Assembly: GCF_003815975.1 (NCBI RefSeq)
Contig: NZ_CP033932.1
Span: forward strand, 1,837,001 to 1,901,000
Direction of reading: 5' to 3'
DNA from: Chryseobacterium bernardetii
GTDB taxonomy: Bacteria > Bacteroidota > Bacteroidia > Flavobacteriales > Weeksellaceae
DNA: 64,000 nt
Shown here: positions 53,132 to 61,900 of the stretch, in pieces
Layout of the letters: the number at the start of each line of letters is the position of its first letter
How positions within the stretch are numbered: position 1 is the first letter of the stretch
Notes under the pieces: model-generated
Database searches by the model: none
What the model saw: the letters and a program-made list of their open reading frames with translations, nothing else
Told to the model about the DNA's origin: nothing
Program-made: the position numbers and the translations under genes

Positions 53132-53165
53132 GAAGACTCTTTATCCTATAAAGAGTCTTCCTTTA
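53132..53165 (+). terminator. Hairpin between the precursor gene and maturation genes (locus 3)
   Basis: GAAGACTCTTTA (53132-53143) pairs perfectly with TAAAGAGTCTTC (53149-53160), then CTTTAT. Same arrangement as in loci 1 and the double-glycine peptide. Confidence 0.85.
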
Positions 53166-53189
53166 TCTATTATCTAGTAATTTGTAAAT

Positions 53190-54155
53190 ATGATTCTAAT
53201 TTTATCAACGCCAAATGACGATGATACCAATATTGTGATGGAGCATTTGGCTGTCTTGGGTGAAAAATGTTTAAGAATAAATGATCTTGATTTGTTTAAT
53301 GGCAAAATAAAAATGCATTATGAACTGTCACCGGAGCCTAAGCTGTTTGTAGAGAGTATCTATTTTGAAAAGACAGATTTATCTGATGTAAAATGTGTTT
53401 GGTTCAGAAAATTTGGATTCTTCGATAAATTTAAACCTAATTTTCAGGGCGAAACCAATATTGAGATGTTAGAGTACTTAAAGTTGGAATATACTACTAC
53501 TTTAGATCTTTTTTTTGATTTTTTGAAAGAAAAAAAATGGCTCAACCATTATTTAAATATCAAAAAAATAAATAAAATCAGTGCTCTCATAGCATCTCAG
53601 AAACTTGGACTTAATATTCCGAAGACCACCATTACTAATACCACAGGATCATTAAATCCAAATGAATCATACATTACAAAATCCATAAAAGACGGAACTG
53701 TGGTTAATGTTAAAGATAAAATATTTTTCTTTCTAACAAAAGAAGTTAACCATAAGACAATGGCCCGGTACAAAAATTTTTTTCCAAGTCTATTTCAGGA
53801 GAAGATAGAGAAGGAATATGAGCTTAGGATCTTTCATTTAAACGGAGTAAATTATCCTATGGCTATTTTTTCACAGCGGGATGCCCAGACAGGTGTAGAT
53901 TACAGACACTATAATTATAGTAAACCCAACAGAATGATTCCTTACGCTCTACCTCAGGAAATTGACGCAAAGATCTGTGAGCTAATGAAAGCTTTAGGGC
54001 TTGATACGGGCTCATTGGATATTATAAAAGGAAAAGACGGGCAATATTATTTCCTGGAGGTAAATCCTTCAGGGCAATTCAGAATGACATCGTTGCCATG
54101 TAATTATAATCTTCATTATGAAGTGGCCATCTGCTTAAAAGAAATGAATACATGA
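53190..54155 (+). CDS. gwsG: Grasp-with-spasm system ATP-grasp peptide maturase, second copy
   Basis: 321 residues. Starts MILILSTPNDDDTNIVMEHL; VWFRKFGF occupies the place of TWYRRGG in copy 1. ATP-grasp core LFQEKIEKEYELRIFHLNGV, IFSQRDAQTGVDYRHYNYSK, and metal site LDIIKGKDGQYYFLEVNPSG. Expected to join side-chain carboxylates to Thr/Ser/Lys of its own precursor. Overlaps the next small gene by 4 bases. Confidence 0.92.
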   Translation: MILILSTPNDDDTNIVMEHLAVLGEKCLRINDLDLFNGKIKMHYELSPEPKLFVESIYFEKTDLSDVKCVWFRKFGFFDKFKPNFQGETNIEMLEYLKLEYTTTLDLFFDFLKEKKWLNHYLNIKKINKISALIASQKLGLNIPKTTITNTTGSLNPNESYITKSIKDGTVVNVKDKIFFFLTKEVNHKTMARYKNFFPSLFQEKIEKEYELRIFHLNGVNYPMAIFSQRDAQTGVDYRHYNYSKPNRMIPYALPQEIDAKICELMKALGLDTGSLDIIKGKDGQYYFLEVNPSGQFRMTSLPCNYNLHYEVAICLKEMNT

Positions 54156-54352
54156 AAAAAACATTATTAAAAGAACTTGGATATGAGAAAAAGAAAGAAC
54201 TGCTTCCTGCTATTTTTTCACATATAACTCCTATGGATGTCTCTAAAATAAAAAGAGACCGCCCCTTCAGACTAGCTCATACCAATATTCACCAGTCAGA
54301 AATCTATTGTTTAAGAATATATAAAGATGGAATTAACATATCTACAGAATAA
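54152..54352 (+). CDS. Small conserved protein between the ATP-grasp and SPASM genes, locus 3
   Basis: 66 residues: MKKTLLKELGYEKKKELLPA, then KRDRPFRLAHTNIHQSEIY near the end. Same place and coupling as the 61-residue protein of locus 1, with a similar N-terminus and a shared R-[ED]-R-P motif (RERPIKALT / RDRPFRLAHT). Overlaps the ATP-grasp gene by 4 bases and the SPASM gene by 26. Confidence 0.7.
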   Translation: MKKTLLKELGYEKKKELLPAIFSHITPMDVSKIKRDRPFRLAHTNIHQSEIYCLRIYKDGINISTE

Positions 54353-55325
54353 TAAAGAGAAATATATCCATGTATTTTCATGCTGTATCCCTGTTAAAGG
54401 CCATGAAAGAGGCGCAATATATGATCTTCAGAGAGAAGATATTGAATTTGTACCCAATACGATGATCGATTTTTTAGACTATATAAAAAATAAAAAGCTA
54501 AACTCTGTTCTTAAAGAATTTGAAACAGATGAAATGGTATTAACATACCTGGATTTCTTAGAAAAGAATGAATTTATTTTTTATTCTGATAAAGAGTTTT
54601 TTCCGGAATTATCAGCCCAAAGTATCAATGAGGATACTTCTGCTATACAGTTTGTCACAATAACTCATTCAAATCTGATTAAAGATAATTGGAACCAGGT
54701 GGTTAAGAATGTTAATGAACTTGGAGTGAAAAGACTACATGTCCATATTAATGATCCTGATTGTATGGAAGAAATAAATCATATTCTGTACTCATTGGAT
54801 TATTCCAGAGTAACGAATATTTCGTTTTCAATGCCTTATCAGAAAGTTGATAAAAAATTATATAAGAATAACAGGCTAAAGACCGTATACCTTTTTAACT
54901 CACCCAAAGCAAAGGTAACTGTTAATAATGAAGTGACCAGTGTTTTTATAACAGCAGGAGATGATAAGATATTTTTACCTAAATTTAGTATTAATACTGT
55001 TGATATTAACATGACAGCTTACAATATTGCAAGAAATTACAATTTATCATTATATAAAACGGTATTTGTAGATGAATACGGGAATATTAAATTTAATATA
55101 ACCGATACATTAAGTTATGGTAATATCACGAATTCATTCGAAGAAATAACAAGAAAAACTATTCCCGAGCTGGCAAAAGTCTGGAATATCAAAAAGGAGC
55201 ATATTGCCCCCTGTAATATCTGTGAATTCAGATTATGCTGTACAGTGGTTCAGGTTCCTTTCAAAACCGAGAATGGCTACGTTATGAAATGTAATTATGA
55301 TCCACATAATGCAGAACTAAATTAA
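54327..55325 (+). CDS. gwsS: Grasp-with-spasm system SPASM-domain maturase, divergent copy
   Basis: 332 residues. Clearly related to the copy in locus 1 (NELGVKRLHVHIND vs NNLGVKHLVIYCTK; YGNIKFN vs NGNIKNC). Residual cysteines are CNICEFRLCC and MKCNYDPH. Several positions that are Cys in copy 1 are changed here: Ser in NLSLYK, Asn in YGNIKFN, Val in CCTVV and Ala in YDPHNA. Fewer metal ligands are thus available. It may have lost a cluster or act only as a peptide-binding partner. Confidence 0.82.
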   Translation: MELTYLQNNKEKYIHVFSCCIPVKGHERGAIYDLQREDIEFVPNTMIDFLDYIKNKKLNSVLKEFETDEMVLTYLDFLEKNEFIFYSDKEFFPELSAQSINEDTSAIQFVTITHSNLIKDNWNQVVKNVNELGVKRLHVHINDPDCMEEINHILYSLDYSRVTNISFSMPYQKVDKKLYKNNRLKTVYLFNSPKAKVTVNNEVTSVFITAGDDKIFLPKFSINTVDINMTAYNIARNYNLSLYKTVFVDEYGNIKFNITDTLSYGNITNSFEEITRKTIPELAKVWNIKKEHIAPCNICEFRLCCTVVQVPFKTENGYVMKCNYDPHNAELN

Positions 55326-55331
55326 GAAACC

Positions 55332-55931
55332 ATGAGTAAAAAATTAATTGGATGTTGGATATTATTCTTTTTTGGCTTTATAATGCAAAGCTGTAAAAAT
55401 TATTATTATCTGAAACATACTCCTGCAATAAAAAATGAAGACGGAAATAATACCCATACCTTAAAGTTTGCTCATGAAGCTATACCATTTACTACTTATG
55501 CAGACTATCATTACAATACAGTAAATAAAAAATACATTTTCTTTACTACAAAAGAAGTAAGCCGTATTCTTAATTCAAAATTTAAGAAGCCATTCAATGA
55601 ACAGTTTCTGTTTATGTATACTAACATGAGTATTTATAATAATTTGTTAGGCTTTTATTATGAAGGGATTTCATTAGAGGATGTTAAAAAAAGCTATGAT
55701 AGAATGCCGGATGTTGATTTAGGAAACGGAGCTTTGTATACATATCGTTCAGAAAAGTTTAATGTTGTAGATATTTACAGAAAATCTGAAGGTGGGGTTA
55801 TAAGGTTTGTTAATCTGAACAATCCGGATGAAGAAGACCCTCAGAACAAAAAATTTCATCGTGAAGTCAATACCCTGTTTTTTAATCTCAACAGTAATTT
55901 GTGGGATAAAAGTGCAGTAGACTTTCAATAA
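55332..55931 (+). CDS. Lipoprotein of RiPP locus 3
   Basis: 199 residues with signal MSKKLIGCWILFFFGFIMQS then CKNYYY (lipidated Cys at about residue 21). The body is beta/helix mixed (FTTYADYHYNTVNKKYIFFT) with no recognised domain. It starts 6 bases after the SPASM gene. Locus 1 also has a lipoprotein gene, at a different position and without clear similarity. Confidence 0.72.
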   Translation: MSKKLIGCWILFFFGFIMQSCKNYYYLKHTPAIKNEDGNNTHTLKFAHEAIPFTTYADYHYNTVNKKYIFFTTKEVSRILNSKFKKPFNEQFLFMYTNMSIYNNLLGFYYEGISLEDVKKSYDRMPDVDLGNGALYTYRSEKFNVVDIYRKSEGGVIRFVNLNNPDEEDPQNKKFHREVNTLFFNLNSNLWDKSAVDFQ

Positions 55932-55942
55932 ACTGTAGAAAT

Positions 55943-56788
55943 ATGGTTGAAAGTATATCCAATATCTTAAAGTATCTTGAGAAAAAAGATATTTACTTAG
56001 ACAAAAAAGAATTTTCATATCAGGTCAATTCTCATCCTGCATTTCCAAGCTTACTGTCAATAGTAAGTGCTTTGAATGTTAATAAAATTTCTAATTACGC
56101 AATTGAAATAGATAATTCTGAGATCAATGAACTTCCTGAAGATTTTATGACATTTATAGAATTTACAGATCATAAGCAGGAGTTTACATTTGTTGAGAAA
56201 ATAAGTGGAGGATATCTCATTAGCGGAAAGCATAAAATGTCCGAAAAAGATTTTCTTTTGAAATGGAATAATATTGTTGTTCTGCTTGATGAACCTGTGA
56301 CTTTTCCAGTAAAGAAAAAAAAGCGAGGGTACAGGATGCTTTTTGTAAGCATTATTATAGTAGCTTTACTAATATACAGCTATTATCAGATGAATATATT
56401 CCGTTTTATTTATCTTTTTTTATCACTGTGTGGTTTTCTGTTGTCTGTACTTTCATTAAGAAAAGTGTTTGGAATTGAAAGCCCTGTAATGAATAAAGTA
56501 TGTTCCGGAACTTATACAGACTGTTCATTTTCGGAAGAAGAAAAGAACAGAAGTTTTATTTCCGGTTTTGGGGATTACAGCCTTGTTTATTTCTTTACCA
56601 ATATCATCAGTGTTTTATATCTGGATACGATTACTTTTATTACTATGCAGAAAATCTTACTAATTATTATTGTTCCTATCGTAGGATATTCTCTTTTTTA
56701 TCAGTTTTTCAGAATAAAGAAAGTTTGTCCCGTGTGTATTGGAATAATTACTCTTCTTCTTTTGCAAACCTATATTTTATTCCTCTGA
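55943..56788 (+). CDS. C39-like / VKOR membrane protein (first half of a split gene)
   Basis: 281 residues. Residues 1 to about 110 resemble the degenerate C39-type domain (YQVNSHPAFPSLLSIVSALN). Then the VKOR-like TM region with cysteine pairs in VCSGTYTDCSF and VCPVC. It matches the first 300 residues of the fused locus 1 protein. The thioredoxin part follows as a separate gene one base after the stop. Confidence 0.85.
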   Translation: MVESISNILKYLEKKDIYLDKKEFSYQVNSHPAFPSLLSIVSALNVNKISNYAIEIDNSEINELPEDFMTFIEFTDHKQEFTFVEKISGGYLISGKHKMSEKDFLLKWNNIVVLLDEPVTFPVKKKKRGYRMLFVSIIIVALLIYSYYQMNIFRFIYLFLSLCGFLLSVLSLRKVFGIESPVMNKVCSGTYTDCSFSEEEKNRSFISGFGDYSLVYFFTNIISVLYLDTITFITMQKILLIIIVPIVGYSLFYQFFRIKKVCPVCIGIITLLLLQTYILFL

Positions 56789-56789
56789 T

Positions 56790-57452
56790 ATGAATTTAGT
56801 TCCCTTGGTTAATCTGTTTATATATGGTCTTTTCTATTTGCTTATTTTTATTTTATGGTTATGGATTAGAAATTATTTAAAAGAAAATGAAAAAGTTAAA
56901 AACCAGCTTGTCATAAAAACCAGAACTGTCAGAAACTATGATGTTTTTGTGAATACCTTATATAAGCAGGAAAAGAAAGTGTTACCTGAACCGTTAATTG
57001 TTTTGGGCAATAAGGAGAGTTCTTTAGAATTAACAATATTTACAAGTCTCTACTGTAAAATGTGCAAAGATATCTGTGAAATAATTGATAGAATATTATT
57101 TGCTTTTGAAGATGAGATAAGGATAAATATATTTTTTAAAAAACAATCTTTGGAAGATAAAAATACCTTCCTGTATGTTCTACATTATATTTTTTTACAA
57201 AAAGGAGAGCAAGAGTTTTTGAAGGCATTAAACTTTTGGTTTGAAAATAAAAATCTTGATCCGTGGAAAATTCCGGAAGAGTATGACCAGAAAGAAGATC
57301 GTGAAAATGTCACAATTTCAAATGAGTGTTTTTTTCATAATGAAATTGTTTCTACACCCTCTGTTTTTATCAATGGGTTTATGTATCCTTCTGAATTTGA
57401 AAAACAAGATTTATATTATCATATAGAAGGAATTATAGAAAATAATAGATAA
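56790..57452 (+). CDS. Membrane-anchored thioredoxin-like protein (second half of a split gene)
   Basis: 220 residues. One N-terminal TM (LVNLFIYGLFYLLIFILWLW), then a thioredoxin-like domain with TSLYCKMCKDICEI (CxxC) and VSTPSVFINGFMYPSEFEKQ (cis-Pro). Together with the preceding 281-residue protein it equals the 502-residue fused protein of locus 1. Its stop codon overlaps the ATG of the GLPGLI gene by one base. Confidence 0.85.
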   Translation: MNLVPLVNLFIYGLFYLLIFILWLWIRNYLKENEKVKNQLVIKTRTVRNYDVFVNTLYKQEKKVLPEPLIVLGNKESSLELTIFTSLYCKMCKDICEIIDRILFAFEDEIRINIFFKKQSLEDKNTFLYVLHYIFLQKGEQEFLKALNFWFENKNLDPWKIPEEYDQKEDRENVTISNECFFHNEIVSTPSVFINGFMYPSEFEKQDLYYHIEGIIENNR

Positions 57453-58255
57453 TGAATTTTAAATTATTGATAACGTTTGCGTTACTCTCATTGGTTCAAA
57501 ATCTGTACTCACAGGAGATGAGAATAAATTACACCCTGAACTATAAAAGTGACTCATTAAGTGCCGAAAAAATAACAAAAAAAATGGTTCTGCTGATTCA
57601 AAATGGAGAGTCAAAATTTTTATCGGAAAAACAATATGAAGTAGATTCTTTAAGAAGCACAGGATTTAGAGGTTTCGCGGTGGGAGATCCTGATTTTTTC
57701 GTAGTCAAGGATAAACAAAATAGAGGAATAAAGTATTACCATGTATTAACGGATGTATACAAAATTACAGAACCTATAAAACTCGATTGGAAAATTGAAA
57801 AAGATATTGCCAAAAAATACGGTTATAATTGTCAGAAAGCAATGCTGAAGTACAAAGGAAGAGAATGGGAGGCATGGTTTACTCAGGATATTCCCGTTCA
57901 GGAAGGACCTTATATTTTTAAAGGCTTACCAGGACTTGTCGTGGAAATGAAAGATACCGGTAACTCTTATGAGTTCTCCTTTTCAGGATTGAAAAAAGAC
58001 TTTTACAAGATAGGAACTGAACATATGGATGCTAAGGCAATGGAAATTTCAAGAACCAATCTTAAAAAGATATGGATAAATTATTATAATGATCCGTTCC
58101 GGGAAATGAGATCGGGAAATGTGAAAGCAAAATTTAAGGATGAAAAGGGAAATGACATAGAACCTGATTTTAGGGAAATGACAAAGAATACACAATCTTT
58201 CCTGAAAAAAAACAATAATCCGATAGATTTATCAGAAGCCATCAAATATCCATAG
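57452..58255 (+). CDS. GLPGLI-family protein
   Basis: 267 residues. Signal peptide MNFKLLITFALLSLVQNLYS. The family signature is present: GPYIFKGLPGLVVEMKDTG; also WEAWFTQDIPVQEGPY before it. Exported or outer-membrane-associated, of unknown function. Last gene of RiPP locus 3, translationally coupled to the thioredoxin gene. Its link to the peptide system is by position only. Confidence 0.9.
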   Translation: MNFKLLITFALLSLVQNLYSQEMRINYTLNYKSDSLSAEKITKKMVLLIQNGESKFLSEKQYEVDSLRSTGFRGFAVGDPDFFVVKDKQNRGIKYYHVLTDVYKITEPIKLDWKIEKDIAKKYGYNCQKAMLKYKGREWEAWFTQDIPVQEGPYIFKGLPGLVVEMKDTGNSYEFSFSGLKKDFYKIGTEHMDAKAMEISRTNLKKIWINYYNDPFREMRSGNVKAKFKDEKGNDIEPDFREMTKNTQSFLKKNNNPIDLSEAIKYP

Positions 58256-58337
58256 TTGTTAAATACAATTTATTTTAACCTTTAATGCTGTATTTGGAGG
58301 TTAAATTTTTATATTTGGGGAGTTTCAAAAATTAATA

Positions 58338-58922
58338 ATGATATTTTCTTTACAAGGTACTGTTCAAGAACTTACACCTACCTATGCAGTAATCAATGTA
58401 CAAGGCGTTGGCTACTATGTGGGGATCAGCTTAATGACCTCACAAACACTTACTTTAAATCAACAAACTGTTTTATTTATCCAGCAGATCATCCGTGAAG
58501 ATGCGCATCTTCTGTTCGGTTTTAACACTCGTTCAGAAAAAGAGATGTTCAATCTGTTAATAAGCGTTAATGGAGTAGGTGCTGTTTCAGCCCTTATTCT
58601 TTTATCCACATTAAGCCTTGATGAGATTGCTTCTGCAATCCTTTCAGGAAACAGTGCGCTGATTCAGAAAGCCAAAGGAATCGGAGCTAAAACAGCAGAA
58701 AGAATTATTGTTGATCTTAAAGATAAAGTGCAGAAATTCAGTGGTCCAGCGGAGAATATTTCGTCGCTGGTAAATAATAAAATCAAGGAAGAATCGTTAT
58801 CTGCATTAGAAGTTTTAGGGATTCCTAAGCGAACAAGTGAGAAGATGGCGGATAGGATCTTAAAACAAAATCCAGATCTCTCGGTTGAAGAATTGGTTAA
58901 ACAAATTTTAAAAAACATTTAA
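58338..58922 (+). CDS. ruvA: Holliday junction branch migration protein RuvA
   Basis: 194 residues, normal length. N-terminal OB fold (MIFSLQGTVQELTPTYAVIN), helix-hairpin-helix tandem (LLISVNGVGAVSALILLSTL; KAKGIGAKTAERIIVDLKDK), C-terminal RuvB-contact domain. It binds Holliday junctions and recruits RuvB. The next gene, sprA, starts 3-6 bases after the stop in the same frame. Confidence 0.97.
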   Translation: MIFSLQGTVQELTPTYAVINVQGVGYYVGISLMTSQTLTLNQQTVLFIQQIIREDAHLLFGFNTRSEKEMFNLLISVNGVGAVSALILLSTLSLDEIASAILSGNSALIQKAKGIGAKTAERIIVDLKDKVQKFSGPAENISSLVNNKIKEESLSALEVLGIPKRTSEKMADRILKQNPDLSVEELVKQILKNI

Positions 58923-58928
58923 CATTTG

Positions 58929-61900
58929 GTGGCGAATAATAAGCATTTTAAAATATTTTTGTTCCTATCGTTCCTGTTTATGTCTGTAAGTGCCTTTGCA
59001 CAACAGGCGAAAGACACAACGATCATACGAAAGCAATACGAAATAGCAGACCCCACGAGGTATGAGGCCTATTTCGATATAAAAACCGGGATGTATTACG
59101 TATATCCCAAAATCGGAAATACAATTACCGGCCCTCCAACTGCCATGTCTCCGGAAGAGTATAAAGAATATGTACTTGCCCTCCAGACCAGAGCATATTA
59201 TAAGGAGAAATCGGAAAAATATAATCTCCTTTTCAGAAAAGACAAAAGTGATGCCAGAAAGAAGGGACTCATCCCTTCAGTAATGATCAATAACAAACTA
59301 TTTGAAACCCTGTTCGGGGGAAATAAAATTGAGATCATCCCTTCCGGATATGCATCCATTGACTTTGCAGGACTTTACCAGAAAATTGATAACCCGCTGA
59401 TCCTACCACAGAACAGGACCAGCTTTACTTTTGATATAGACCAGAGAATTCAGCTTGGATTATTGGGGAAAGTAGGAGAGAACCTTCAGCTAAAAGCCAA
59501 TTATGACACCCAGAGCGGTTTTGCCTTTGAAAACAGAATGAACCTTGTGTGGCAGGCAAAAGGAAGCTGGAAGGATCTTCAGAGTAAAGGTCTGGGAAAT
59601 GTAGATAAACCTACTGAAGGCGGAGAAGATAAAATCATTAAAAGAGTAGAATTCGGTAACGTAAATATGCCGCTTTCAACAAGCTTAATCCGTGGTTCAC
59701 AATCATTGTTCGGGGTAAAAACAGAATTCCAGCTAGGGAAAACTTTTGGAACCGTTGTTCTTTCACAGCAACAGGGTGAAGCCAGAAATATTGTTGTACA
59801 GGGTGGTGGGGTAATGAATAACTTTAAAGTTAATGTAACGGACTATGAAGAGAACCAGCACTACTTTTTGGGACATTATTTCCTTGATAAATATGATAAT
59901 GCTTTAATTAATTATCCACAGATCAATTCCACCATCAATATTACCAGGCTTGAAGTTTGGGTATTAGACCAGGGAAATAGCAATTTGGCTTATCAGAAGG
60001 GGATTATTGGAATTAGAGACCTTGGCGAAAATGGAGGTACATTGCCGGATAACTCCGTGAATAATTTGTATGATGATATTTCAAAAGCAGCCGGGGTAAG
60101 AGAAGCCGGTAAAGACTATAATGGAGTTTATCAGGGACAGTCATTTGCAGGATCACCTCCTTACATAAATGGTGAGCATTTTATCTTTAATAGCAAAGCA
60201 AGAAAGCTGAATGCCAACGAATTTACATTTCAGCCTCAATTGGGATATATTTCATTGAACCAAAAACTTAATGATCAGCAGCTTTTGGCAGTATCCTATT
60301 CATACACGGTAAATGGAAGCAATAAAGTATACAAAGTAGGGGAATTTTCAGAAGAGAGCCCGGTTTTGATTACTAAAGTACTGAAAGTAAATAACAGTGT
60401 AGATGTATCTTCTCCCATGTGGAAACTAATGATGAAGAACATTTATTCTTTAGATGCAGGCCAGGTTTCTCCTGATGGATTTATACTTAATGTATACTAT
60501 AGAGACCAGAAAACCGGAGGTAAGGTAAACTATCTTCCGGATACAAACGTTAAAGATTTAAATCTTTTAAAATTGCTGAACTGGGACCGTCTTAACATGA
60601 ATGGTGATATCCAAAATAATAAGGATGGAACTAAAGGAGACGGAGTTTTCGATTTTGTACCGGGAATTACGGTAAAACCTGAAACCGGTAGGATTATCTT
60701 TACCAAAGTGCAGCCTTTTGGAGACTATATGCAACAGGTATTAGGCGCAAATGATCCTCAATATGTTTTCCATGATCTGTATGATCAGATCAAACCTGCA
60801 TCCGGGCAAACCACGGTTCCTCAACGTTACACCATTGAAGGCCGTTACAAAGGTGTTCAGGGTCAGGGGATTTCCCTTGGAGCTGTTAATGTACCTCAGG
60901 GATCCGTAAAAGTTTCGGCAAACGGAGTACAGCTTTCCGAAGGAGTAGATTATACCGTAGACTATATGCTTGGTACGGTTACGATTATTAATGAAAACGT
61001 AAAACAATCCGGTCAGGCTATTAATATTTCATTAGAGAACCAGCTTACATTCAATACCCAAAGAAAAAGATTCCTGGGACTGAATTTAGAAAGAAGATTC
61101 AACGAACATTTTATTTTAGGAGGAACAGTTATCAATTATTCAGAATCTCCGCTTACCCAAAAGGTAAACTTTGGGCAGGAAGCTGTTAACAACACAATGG
61201 CGGGGATCAATATGATGTATAATAATCAGGCACCTTATCTTACAAGATTTACAGATAAGCTTCCATTGATAAAGACTGAAGCCCCGTCCAATATTAACTT
61301 CAAAATGGAGGCTGCGTATCTTCTTCCGGGATTGAATAATGCAACTAATAACCAGTCTTATATTGACGATTTTGAGCAGACAACCTCTAAAATATCTTTA
61401 AAAGAGCCTGCAGCCTGGAGCCTGGCATCAAGACCTGAAAAAAATACAGAACCACCTTTCAATATTCCTCCAACAAGTGATGATATTACAAGCGGTTATG
61501 GAAGAGGATTATTGTCATGGTATTTTATTGACCCGAGATTCTGGGGAGTTGGAGGTAAAGCTCCCGGAGGAATTACCCCGGAGTCTGTATCCAATCACGC
61601 ATCAAGAAGGGTAATGCTTTCCGAAATTTATAATAGCAGGGATTTTGTGGCGGGAGATCAAACCTTTACCAATACTTTAGATATCTCTTTTTATCCAAAA
61701 GAAAAAGGACCTTATAACGTAAATCCGGGAACAGAACCGGCGGTCAGCAGATGGGGTGGTATTATGAGACCAATCAGTGTACCCAATTTTGTAAGCTCGA
61801 ACATTGAATATGTTGAATTTTGGATGATGGATCCTTATGCTGACGGTAATAAACTTGGGGATAATCCAAAATTATTATTGCACCTAGGGAACGTATCTGA

